A stretch of DNA of 64,000 nucleotides from Magnaporthiopsis rhizophila (lineage: Eukaryota > Ascomycota > Sordariomycetes > Magnaporthales > Magnaporthaceae): the NCBI GenBank assembly GCA_003049465.1, contig PYSS01000018.1, positions 190,792 to 254,791 on the forward strand. The letters run 5' to 3'. Of this stretch, positions 31,601 through 43,348 are shown one piece after another. The position numbers were made by a program, and so were the translations under genes. The first letter of the stretch is position 1; every line of letters starts with the position of its first letter. Under the pieces are notes generated by a model, which made no database searches, was not told the DNA's origin, and saw only the letters and a list, made by a program, of their open reading frames with translations.

Positions 31601-34600
31601 TCAGTCTTTCGTTTCTTTTTTTCGTGTCGGGCGATTAAAATAGCTGCCGGACCTGGGAACCAGGTCTAGAAAGCTGAGCCGGGAAGGAAACCTAAGAACA
31701 GGAATTGATTTGACAACCCATCCATCCCCCGCCAATGCTGTGCAGCGAACCAGCCCGCGTGTTTTTCTGGCAGCAAGGCCCCGCCCCACTCCGTGCCGTC
31801 GTGACATCGCGTGGGTGCAGGGGTTTCGGGCCAATCAACAATATCGACTGCCGGACAAGCGCCCCCATGCCCAGCTGACGGGGCCTTTTTTTGCTCGACC
31901 CATGTTCCCTGCCTGCCTGTGTGCTAGTACAGAAAAGGCGAGACCCTTCCTTTGGCGTTTGGCCCTCGTCTTCGCATCCACGTCAAGATTGCGCCGTTTC
32001 TTTGCTGCTGGGTCTTTATTTTACTTGTATTGGCTGCATCTTCCTTTTTCACTAGTTTCTTATCAGGTGATGGCTTGGACGACGGCGAATCGACGCCGAG
32101 CTGACCACAACCTTGCCCTCTCCTCCTCCTCCTCCTCCTCCTCCTCCATCGAGCCGCCTCGCATGTAATGGTTGCTCTTCCCCCAATTTTCTTGCCACAC
32201 CCCCTTGCTTTAGCTTCCATCCATCTCAAATCTTTTGAGCAAATCGTCTTTTTGACGCGTCCGTTTTGGGCCGCCTGCAGCGTTGAGGGTGTCCAGCTCG
32301 GCCAACCTCGACCCCGTTGAAAGAGCCTCCTTGCTTCATTCCTTCCTTTTATCCTCACGTTCTCATTGCCGGCCACCTTTCCGAAGGTTGCCACATCCCG
32401 TCCCATTCAGGCCTGGGTTGGAATCCTGCATCCGCTTTAGGCAACGCCCGCCTTGCCTCCTCTGAGCGAGGTTGTATCCGAGGCTGCAGCCCCCTCTCTT
32501 CTCTAGCCTCACCCCCTTACTTCTCCTTCTCAAAGGATACGTACCATCAACTGGACCCTTTTGTTGGGATTGCTACGTGGGCGCTGTCATGGCCACATAC
32601 TACGCACGAGTGACACGCCTAAAATACTCCCTCACCGGCCCCGCGAGACCTCGAGCTGAACCTCTTGGCCCTGCACATCTCCCTGCAATGATGAACAGCA
32701 CTATTGGTCGCCGGGTGCAACTCTGATGTCGCTAGAACGCGACTTTGGCGGCCTGGCCGACCAAAGACCCCGAGTCGACTCTGCATGGCGTAGGCATACG
32801 TCTCCGCCCTTGCCCAGGGACATAGGTACCTACCTATCTACCTGGCTGACGCTAGAAAAGTGCAATACATATAAGAATGCATAGCACGACCGTTTCAGCG
32901 TCATACACGAATACGTAAACAACATTTACGGTTGGTGCCGCTAAGCCACGTGCGGTTGGGGGCTCGGATCAAGGCGGCAATATAAATCTACCAGTAGGCA
33001 GCCCGACTGCTTCGCCGTGTATGACAGCTAACCATCGGCAGCATCCGTCCTAAGCCAAGGAAAACCCCCGCTCTTCAAGCCTTGTTGCTCGTCAGCGCGT
33101 TTGCATGCAGGGTATCTATCACTGCTGATTTGCGTCTATAAAAAGACACCACGACCTACCTGCCCTCAGCGCTTCTCGGCAAGCCATCGCGGTAGTTTAG
33201 CTTTCTTTTCAGCGTTGCATTATCCAGGCGCCACTGGCACTAGACTGAAAACCGCCTTTCGTAATAGGCACCGACGCATGGGAAAATGCCGAGAATGTTG
33301 GAGCATACTACGTACATACAAAAGAGAGTGGCTACCTAAATCTAATTACCCGGAGCCTCCTCACCAACGCGGTAACCGAGCCGGCCAATGCGATGGAGGC
33401 GGATGCCCGTCTAGCCAAGGGGCTGCCCAGGCGGCCTGACCGACGTTGGAACGGATCACGGAGCTTTCTCCCTTCGAACGACAGGTCACAATCGGCGATG
33501 TCACGCTGAGGGAAAACCCTCGTGTCTTCAGATCCGAAATAGGGAAGAATGAGAGAGGGAGGGGAAGTGATGGGCGATGGGGATGGGGACGCCACACGCC
33601 CTCAGAACCATAATGCGATGTGTCACAAACGAGCGAGGGGAATGAGGGCCCTTCCGGGTCCCCTCAAGCGTCCCCGGACCGTGCTCCGTAGCCTCCCCTC
33701 CGTTTCCTTCCATCACGCCCCATCCTCCACCATGCACACACGCGACGAGAGACGGCGCCGATGGACGACGAGGGCGGGTTTCTGACGCGCCTTCTGTTAA
33801 CCGGCCCCACTCGGTGAGGGAGCAGTGAGCGATAGCACGGCGTGATATAGGGCAGGCATCCCCTCCAGGCAGCCGGCGGGGGTGTACAGCACACAGTAGC
33901 GGTGGTAGTGGCAACCCGGCCGTAATTGTGCACACACACACACTCTCTCTCTCGCTCTCCGTCTCTGCCGCTGCTCGGCCAAGACACGGAGGCAGTGGAG
34001 GATGCGCGTGTGTCTGCGTCTGCGTCTGCGAGAAGTCGACATGTGATATTGGATAGTCACATCTAGACAGACTACGTGTTCCGCTCTCCTCTCTCCGCTT
34101 GTTCCTTGCCTGAGCTGATCCTTTCTCCCGAATCGGAGATATGGGGCCGCACCGTATCATTTTTTCTTGTCAAACCCCAGCCATTATCAGACGTCTGCTA
34201 TTGCCTCGTTTGCGACGACCCCACCTGTCAGGGCCTCGCGCCGCTGGCGCGTCGTGGCGAGGTTACAACGTTTTATGCACGGAGGACAGTGAGTGACTTT
34301 CTCTCCCGCGGGCGCATTCTTTATGGATTCGGGCTAGTCTGGTGTGACTGTTGTGATGTATATTTTGCATCACTGCTATTCTAGCGATAGTGCCTCCAGC
34401 AGCTCAGACAAATATACCCACCATATATCGTCTGGTTTTATATCCCCTCGCGTCCGCAACGAGGAAGCTCGTGTCTGCAACTCGACGGACTGGGCAAGCG
34501 AGGAGGCAGGAGGCGCATCCGGCCGGCCCAATTGGGATCTGATGTCGGCTGTAATAATGAGTGACTGCACGGGCTGACTGAAAGATGAGTTGGATGGATC

Positions 34601-35266
34601 CCACCAGGAGTCCACCGTTGCCAATTTACGGAGAGTTTGGACTCTGATGTTGCTGGTCTTCGAAAGGTTTCCGAGACAAGACCCTGATCCATCGACACCC
34701 CAATCCACCATCATCTCGGCGCAAGACCACTGCATGTGTGTTGAAAAGAGCAAAAGTCCCGGAGCGGGGAAGTGTGTATGGATGGGCCGCAGGGAGATCC
34801 CGCCGGCGTTTTCGTATACAATGTAGTGCAAGCACGGGCGCAAAGTTCGGCATTGGTCGGGAAGGGCGAGGGCCGCTGCCCGCGCACCCCCTGACGGCTT
34901 GGGGGACCTGCACCCCGACTGCCGGCCCGAAGACGCCGAATGCACGCTACGGATCGACAGCTCCCATGCTGACTGCCAATTTCAGCTCGACGCCCAGGCC
35001 ACCGTCGGGTAGACCTGCCAGAGCACAAACGGTGACGTCCATCCCAGTGCTGCCCCGGTATCAGGCCTTGCAGGAGGAGGTTGCTCACGGTGGCAAAGGG
35101 ATTCGAGGTGGCAAGACAAAAAGCCCATAGAGCATCATGCGCTGGTCAGATCAGGGAGAGGCTCCATGTACGGGAGACGCGAGCAGGATGATTCGGGAGG
35201 CAAGTTTTACCGTGGCGCTACCCTGTTATATCCCTAGCATAGCACCAGCCCGCGGGCTTCTGGCCC
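28675..35266. other. Gene desert, part 1
   Basis: 6.6 kb of moderate GC. ORFs on both strands reach about 240 codons but read as Pro/Ser/Arg-rich nonsense without motifs. There is a (TCC)n run at about 32119-32147. No tRNA, rRNA or transposase was recognised. Confidence 0.55.
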
Positions 35267-35284
35267 AAAAAAAAAAAAAAAAAA
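35267..35284. repeat. Poly(A) tract
   Basis: 18 consecutive A just before the duplicated block at the 35409 gap. Confidence 0.9.
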
Positions 35285-35297
35285 CAAGCGTGACCGC

Positions 35298-35520
35298 GGA
35301 AGTCTTATCCCTCGGCCCGGGTTTGCGTCACGGGGTCAGAGGCGTTCGTTTCCGTGTCAGTCGCTGGCCGCATTGGCGCCATGAAGGAATCAAGTATCTG
35401 AGAGTGGANGGAAGTCTTATCCCTCGGCCCGGGTTTGCGTCACGGGGTCAGAGGCGTTCGTTTCCGTGTCAGTCGCTGGCCGCATTGGCGCCATGAAGGA
35501 ATCAAGTATCTGAGAGTGGA
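35298..35520. repeat. 111-bp perfect direct repeat flanking a single N (assembly join)
   Basis: 35298-35408 and 35410-35520 read the same from GGAAGTCTTATCCCTCGG to GAGAGTGGA, with one N between (35409). This is the picture of two contig ends that overlap but were joined without merging, so the real genome probably has one copy. Confidence 0.93.
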
Positions 35521-37906
35521 AGATGAGGCCAAGAAGTGAAGCAGCGAACAGGGAGAGCCATCTCCCCGTTTTTTTTCTCCCCCCGGACGGACCTGATGCT
35601 TCCTTGTTCTGGGCAGCTGCCGCATCCACCCGCCAAAGGGGAGCCTGTCATCACCGCCGGCTGGCACCCTCTCCGCACAACAGGGCGTGGAAGCAGGATG
35701 GGCGGATGGTACATCATCAAATGTCCATGGCACGGCATAAACTGTCCTGATATGGTACGTACTGTACATAATGATGCGCCAGTCGGGGCCCACCCTGCTC
35801 CCACTTCCGAGGGATCAACCCTGGCGGCTTGCCTGCCGCAGCCCAATCGATGTTGGGCTGGCGTCTCCAACACTCGCCGGGGCCTTTCCTTGCGAAGTGA
35901 GAAGCAAGCAGCAGCAGCGGCGGCAGCGGCAGCCATGTGCTGCTAGACACTGAGACGGAGAGACAACCAAGTCCCGGCGGACTGTTTGATCCAAGGACAA
36001 GACGATGGTGGCGGCGTTTCCGATGCTCAAAACAAGCGTGCCGAGATCTGCTACCGGCTGGGCTGACACACTTTGGAAGACTGGGACCGAGTGCAACGCT
36101 CCATCAACGGATCCCACCCGATCAGCACTTCTCTTTTTTGAGGTGTTCAACGGGTGCTATGCTTCTCCTGCTCCTTCTGTCATGGCCAACAGCCAGCATA
36201 CCTACCATTGCCAGTCGGCATATGTGCGCGTCCTTGCCTGGCGGGGCTCGCTGATACCCTTGCACCCTTGCAAGCCGGCAACTCCGCGAGTAGGAGTGTG
36301 GCCAGCTGATCAGTAAAACAGCCGGGTCAGCACAGTGACCCAGCACAGCACATCCGTCGAAAAGCGAGCTTTGGAGCTGTGGCCTTTTTTTTTTTTTTTG
36401 CCAGACTTTTTTTTCCCTTGCTCCATCGAGCATGGTCGACCGCTGGTCGTCTCTCCACTTCGGCCCTGTCGATCTTGGAACCCTAGCTCAGACCACATCC
36501 ATCGAAAGTTCCCGCCGGGTTAGCTTCGAAGCTTCCCCCATTGTTTCTCTTTCCCCTTGCCGATCTGTAAGGGTGGTCTGATCTTTGGACGTGTCGTAGG
36601 CATCTGTGACCGCCTAAGAAAACACAAACATATTAAAAGCAGATTAATGCCATCAAAGAACAAACCGAAAAAGGTAGGGGGAGCTTAGAAGATGGTTAGC
36701 GATAAACGGGAAACAAGGGTTCGGAAACTTGGTGTCCCGCACGGTCGACCATGATTTGCAAGTGCCGCCGCAGTCGGAGATTCGCATCGGATCTGAGCTG
36801 AAAAGAGATAAAAGCGACGTTACTTTGGCGAGCGCGGCTGCGGTCGGGATGGATATTGCCAGCCACACCTGGTCTAGTCTGGTCCGTCTTTGTTCAGTTG
36901 ACCTGCCCGCATAGGAACCAAGACGCCAAGAACAGGACACCATCTCATCTGCTTTCGGGTTGTCGGAGATTTACATTCGTCCGGTCCCCCGCGCCATTGC
37001 ATAACCGCCTAATGGATCCTGCTATGAGTCTTTCATTAAAAGGAGAGCGTGGGGATGTGTGTGGTGAGGGTGATGTCCCCTTCCCGGTACTTCCTGGTCC
37101 AAGTAACGGCACAGACCCCCGCACCGAACATCGCTTGTATGTATGCGTTCCGCGGCAGATATTGCCTGGCTTTTCTAGAGCCTGACTCCGAAGCTACCGT
37201 ACCAGACGCCTATCAAGGTGGGCGACCGGTTACGATGCTGCAAGGGGAAAAAGAAGAACTCGCCGGCGACTCAAGCTTCCATAGTTCTGGATTATCCCAG
37301 TGTGGCGTCTTCACGTCAGCATGGGTGGGAGGAGAAGGCGGAGAAGGAGAGGCGAAGAGTAAAAAAAAAACACCGCCTCGCAGAAAATGGTGCCAGGAAG
37401 GGAGGGGCAGGGGCCCAGCAAGGACGGAACCAAGGGCAGGGAGACACCTGGCTGGTAGGATCACGCCTTTGTTGGCAAAAGCCGCTCGCTCCTGGCGACC
37501 AGGAAAAGAAAGTGGGAAAAGAGAGAGAGAGGAGAGGAGCACGAGAGTGAACGCACGCGGATCCCTGTACAGTGCTGGCGGCGGGGAAGCGGGATTGTGA
37601 CCGAACACCTTCGGCGGACCAATGGGCGGCGCCCAGCAAGTCCAGCAGGACGCGAACCGAACTTGCGCAAAGTCCGGTTCGACGGGGCGCCGCTTGCCGC
37701 CCAGACCCGGGAGCGCACCAGCCACCGGCCGCCCTGCAGGGTCAGTTCTTGCGCTGCCTGTCTTCCAAAGTCTACGTAAATAATCCCCCTTTTTTCTGGC
37801 CCTGGCAGAAGCCGCGACTCGAGGCTTCCTAGATCTTGATTCCATAGATGGCGGCGAGGTCATGTATGTACTGCAGCGAGCCATCATGAGAACATAAAAA
37901 CATTGA

Positions 37907-37944
37907 TGACCACTTTGTTTGTCAGTGACCACTTTGTTTGTCAG
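37907..37944. repeat. Two tandem copies of a 19-bp unit
   Basis: TGACCACTTTGTTTGTCAG occurs twice head to tail, followed by TGAC, the start of a third. Confidence 0.95.
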
Positions 37945-39311
37945 TGACTGAAAGGAGTGGTGGTGGTGGATTATGGGGGGATTGTTACAAATAAATCGCA
38001 CTGCTACGTTCAACCAGATATGGAGGGTGGACGTTGAAATGTGCGTAGATTACCGTTATGAACAAGATCGTGATATGTCGAGGAAACTTTCATGTCTATG
38101 ACCAGCTTATATCCGCTCCTTAGATGCAGAGAAGGAGGAAAAGAGGGGAGGGTCATAGCTACTCCGGCATCACTGCCTATCTCCCCATACGGTCTGTCCG
38201 AGAAAAGCGGTTATGACACGACACATGTTGAAGTACCCTTTTTTTAGCCACGCCGGGACTGTAGTGGCGGCCTCTATTGGCCACGCGTGCCGGCCATTCG
38301 TTTCGAGTTTCATGCAAGTGGCCAGCTCAATCCTTGCGGGCAGCGAGTGACACTGACAGGGAGGGACGGGTGGAAAGGGGATCAACCACCGTGGCTGAGA
38401 CGTGGTCGGCGGAAAGCTGCATAGGTACCTGCCCTACCCATGCAGGATGGTCGGCAAGACAGGGTCATGGAGTCCGGCAAAGACGAAGCAGGACCAAAGT
38501 AAAAAACATAAGGTAGGCCGTCATCAGATAGGCGAGGTGACGAGTAGCTTTTTCGATGGCGGGGTCATAAAGTGGCAGTGTACATACGTTTCCCATGTTA
38601 ACAGAGCCACAGCGGTGCTATCCCGGTTCATAGCAGAGCTCGGGCAAGGCGATTTCCGTCACGGAGGGGCTGGGAACTCTCTTCTCCTTGGGTTGATCCT
38701 GTCAACCCATCATCGGTACCTGCCCCAGGGGCGTGTCGCCGCAGCGCCGCAAAATCGGCATGGATAGGAGTTTGCTGGACCCAAGGAACTACCTAGGTAT
38801 GTACGTAGATACGTAGATATGTGGCCAAAGATAAGTAAGCCACTCGGCAGTTAGGCACGCAGCTCAGAGGGTTCTGGGTCGAGGGACGTCACGCCATGTC
38901 GTTTGAAAGAACGGGAGATAGAAAAATAAACCATAAGAAGGAGAAGAAAAACAGGAACAAGAAAAGCCATTTCCAGGGACAGGATGGCCTTGGGAGAGGA
39001 GAGAGAGAACGAAGGTTAGCGGCTCGACAGTAGCAACACCCCTAGCCCGTTTCGCAGAGGGCTTAAACGCCGGTTCGCACGGCTTGGCGGTACCATCTCC
39101 ACGGGCCGCTCACGGCGGCCAGGGGCGAGGAGGACCCTCGGATGGCGTTCCCTTGGTTTTAGTAAACGCGGCATTGGACGAAAAGATGGGGGAGAGGACT
39201 CCTGTCTTCCGGTGACCACACTGAGTAGTGGAGGTGGAAACTACTAAAGAAATGGAGAAAGAACAAAATGGGGGAAATCAGATAATGATGACAGGCAAGA
39301 CGATGGGGAGA

Positions 39312-39338
39312 TGCCTGCCTGCCTGCCTGCCTGCCTGC
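39312..39338. repeat. (TGCC)n microsatellite
   Basis: About six TGCC units in a row. Confidence 0.9.
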
Positions 39339-42300
39339 CCGTCTGTCTGACCTCCCCAGGCCCAGAAGCAAGCCTGACAGAGCAGGTACGCAAACGGCGA
39401 AACGAGTCCCGCCCGGCAACGGTGTGGAGCTGGACGTCCATAACAACCCTTTGCTATACGTAGCAGATAACACATGCACGGGGACTGAGCAGGGAGACGG
39501 TTGCATCACCATGTGCTTCATGACGCGCCCTGGATGTGTCCATCCCAAGCCCCGTCCGCCACTGATCATCTCGGCCCTTTCTTTTCCTGTTTTTCTCGCA
39601 CTAGACGTCCTTGACATTTCATGCCGGGCAATCTAAATTTGAGTTTTTTTTTTCCCTCTTTTTCTTCTCCTTTTTCCTCGGTTATGGGCAATAGCAAAAG
39701 GGGTGATATCGGCCTTCCGTGGTATCCACCTGCCGTTCATGTTTTTTCCCCCTCCCCGACGTCGGCTGCAAGCTGCCGGTCTTTCCCTGACTGAGGCTGC
39801 AACGCTCGGAGGTCGACAAACGGGCGAACGAAGCCATGCATGCGCAGGGCTGCCTGGGGCGGATTAGGCCATGGCCGAGGACGGGACTGCGCCGCCCACG
39901 CGCTCCGTTCCATGTCGTCAGATATTAAGATATTTAATGATATTATAGCGATGGGTGGGCATAAGTCCAAGTGCAGGCCTCCGCCGACGAGATCGCATTA
40001 AGTGGATTGGAAAGCGAGGAGGAGAAACAGAAACGCAGTACGACAAGGCATGGGCCGTTGTTTTTCTTCGGGGTCCATGGTGGGGGAGAGAGATGCCATC
40101 CCAAAACATCTCAAATACCGTTTCCATGGAGAAAGTGCAACGGCCAACGACACGTGGGTCGACAAAGGCCCATGTCGATGGGGACCCTCCCGGTTCAGGC
40201 AGTTTGGCCTCCGTTCATGCCGGGGATCCATCCTGGGTTTCACGGGTGGGATGACGATCGGGATCGTATCGGATCGTCCGAGCTGATGGCTGTGCAAGCA
40301 TCAGAAGGTTCCGAATCTTTGCCCGAGTGCAAAGTATCTGCCACAGATCTCTTTGAACAAAAGGGAATGGGGAAAAGGTAAAGAAAAAGAGGGGGGAAAA
40401 AAAAAGAAAAAATTCGTCGGCAGGCCGCCGAGGCGGCCAAGGGTCCGAGTGCCGTCAGTGGCACCTTTTCCACACCGGGGATATTACCATCTCACCGATC
40501 TTTCTGCAGGCGGCCAGCTCCATAGCCTTTTCAGGAAGCTTGCCGACCTGTGCCAAGGGCTTGAGCTTGTTGACATCTCGCCAAGACGTAACATTGACCA
40601 GGACAAAAGCCAAGGCTTGGAGTGGCTCCGAGACGTATATGCGTAAAGCATCTCCCGCGTCGGAAAGCTATATGTCTAGATATGCGTTACGATGTATTCC
40701 TCTCGAGAGGCTGTGTAATTCTGTTTGCGCCGTGTCGTGATGGAAAAGTCAACGCGCGGCTGTTGAGAAGTGGGATCCCGACGTTGAAAGCCGAAGTGGT
40801 GTGCACCCTCAAGGCCGTGGAACGTTGACCACACCACTCTTTCCTTCCGTGGCGACGTTTTGACCCTACAGCCGTGCCGTACCTAGCTGCCGCAATCATC
40901 CCCTCGACCAAAAACGCGGTCAATGGGGTCAAAAAAGAAATGATTATGTGAACCATTCTGCGACCGCAGCTCCACCCTTTAGTGGCAGTGCGCGTCATCG
41001 AGTGTTTGCGTGGGGTTGGACGATACGCTGTACGCCGAGACGTCAACTGGGCCTAAAGAATGGAACCACGTGTGGAAGAAACGCTGGGACCGGCCGTGTG
41101 CCCCGCATCGCATTGCAGCGTTACTGTTAGTAGGTGGATGTGTGCATCTTTTCTTGTGGACGTAGAGGTGGCACCATGCCCGGTTGCTGGCTTTGCGGGC
41201 TGTTGATTGATGGGCGCCATCCAGCCGCCCGCCTAGGTTGGTTAATCATGGCGAGGCCGCAAGAATTGACGAATCCGGCTTCGCGAGCGCAAGGCAGAGA
41301 CAGATGACAGCATATCCGGATAATGCCTTGGGGAGCATGGATGCGCCCAGTCGGAGATTTTTGAGATAGACTGGCCTGGATCCTTGACCGACCGAGCTGT
41401 CGGCCCAGCAAGCCGAAACCAAAAAGACTGACGAACCCCGCCCCCGCAGCATAAACCGATGCGTGCAGATCAACGCAGTTTTGAGGCTAGTTCCGGGCCC
41501 GGCTACGCAGCCACTAGGATTCACGCCTGCCCTCTACTGTACATGGGCGCTCGCCCATTAACGCAATTTGAGGCTGGAGCGAGCTCAAACAGGTGCCGAT
41601 CAAAACTGAAATATTTGTCATGTTACGATGCTCCTCCACCAGCTTATCGGGTGTGTTGCAATTCACCATCTTGGACCTTGGACTCAACACCATCAAAACG
41701 GAAGGCGGGCCAGCGGTAACAAAAAGACACTAGCGACTCGGCAACCCACCAGAGGAATGCCATGGCCCGATTTGGCAAGGGGAAGGCGCGGGTGTGGACG
41801 GACAGCTGCAGCCCCGACTCTCAGGGATTGACGAAAAGGGTGTCACACCCCACCTACCCTTTCTCCCCTCTCTAACGCTCAGCCCGGTGGTTTGCCAGAG
41901 CAAGGGAAGGAAAGCCCACCATCGAGGGACGACCCAATCTGCTGTAAACTCAATCTACTCAAAGACAACCTGGTGCGCTTCCATTCCGTGGTACGGCGAG
42001 ATGGCAGGATCCCTCCGCCGCCAATACCTGGTTGAGAAAGCATGCTATCAAAAACCAAATCTCTCTCTTAGTCGCGGACTCGATTCTGGTGAGGGGAGGG
42101 GTTGGGCAATGTCTCAGCCCACGTACCACGTCAAGCAGTGCCATCTTAAAATTTTTTATTTTTTTTCGCATCAACATATACCAGCATATCTCGTCCAAGT
42201 CCGTCTAATACCCACGGCTTTAAACCATCCCGTTTCTAAATAGGTCTTTAGTCGGACCATTAGCGCGTGTCCACCCCGGTATCCTCGTCACTCGAGTAAG

Positions 42301-42414
42301 CTTGGAACCGGAGCCGTTCCTTTGCCGGCCGCTGCCCGCGTCCCGGGGTACTAAGCAGCGATTATCCCACAATGAGAGGCCCCAAGCTTTCATAGGGCCC
42401 GCTCGGTAAAAACT

Positions 42415-42415
<1 letters not shown>

Positions 42416-42452
<37 letters not shown>

Positions 42453-42455
42453 ANA

Positions 42456-42490
<35 letters not shown>

Positions 42491-43291
42491 CGGGACTGCA
42501 AATAACGGCGGACAAACTTTTATTTCCTTTCTCTCGCTTTAATAACCAGAGTGAGATCTTCGAATCTGATCCTTTTGCTGTGGAGGCTGGCCTGGGAGGC
42601 CTGCCCAGACACGGCCGGTGACATCCCTGTCCGCAGCACCTTTTTTCCAGGCGGTGAAAGAGATCGCTACAAAGCCGCCAAAGAGAGTTATGATGCGCAA
42701 ACCGTACATATGGCTGGCACACACATAATTAAGGAATATAATGTTCAATTTCCCTCCTTGTGATAGAATTACATGATTCCCAACCACTTCTCTTTTGTCC
42801 AGCTTCCCCGACGAAATGCCACTTTTTAACCGCTAAAGCAGGGGGAACCAAGAACAACCCCACAGACAGCTTATAAACGATAGTATCTTTGATGGCAGGA
42901 ATTATGCCGCCAATGGGCTTTTCTTCCTTTCACTGGAGACCGCTGAAGATCTCCGTTCAGCTCGGCCACACATCCCAGCCTGCCGGCCAGAACATTCTCG
43001 CATGGGTGGCATCCCACGCTTGATTGCGCCAAAACGTGGGCGAGCGAGCCCACGACCATGGATGGAAGAGCTGTCTCCCGGCCCAGTGCCGAACCACTTA
43101 TGCCACTTTTCCAGTTCCTCCCGCTTAACCGCCGCAGGGGTCTTTTTGGCGTTCAAGAGATCTTTTCCGAAACCGGCGATTCGAAGGCGAAAAGGCGCTA
43201 GAAGCAGCCTCAACGACTTCGCTGCAGGCAGGGTCCACGTAAGCGATTCCGGCCTAACTGGTAACAGGCGGGAGGCGCCGTGGTTTTTATC

Positions 43292-43338
<47 letters not shown>

Positions 43339-43348
43339 CCCTTTTTTN
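42416..43348. other. Two further single-N joins at homopolymers
   Basis: A35 then GAANAC then A31 at 42416-42487 (N at 42454), and about 44 T at 43295-43338 followed by CCCTTTTTTN (N at 43348). Both Ns sit beside long A/T runs, where assembly usually breaks. The stretch of about 900 bp between them has no gene and its position should be treated with care. Confidence 0.85.

Larger units (their letters stand above)
35521..42415. other. Gene desert, part 2
   Basis: 6.9 kb with no supported gene. A tandem 19-bp repeat lies at 37907-37944 and a CTGC/TGCC microsatellite at about 39312-39338. Short homopolymers are common. Confidence 0.55.

Noticed and set aside
33528..34160. 210-codon minus ORF
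   Set aside because: It reads across CACACA/CTCTCT simple sequence and has no recognisable protein content.
39312..39338. TGCC repeat as a possible CRISPR-like or regulatory array
   Set aside because: Simple microsatellite without spacers; CRISPR is not expected in a fungal nuclear genome.
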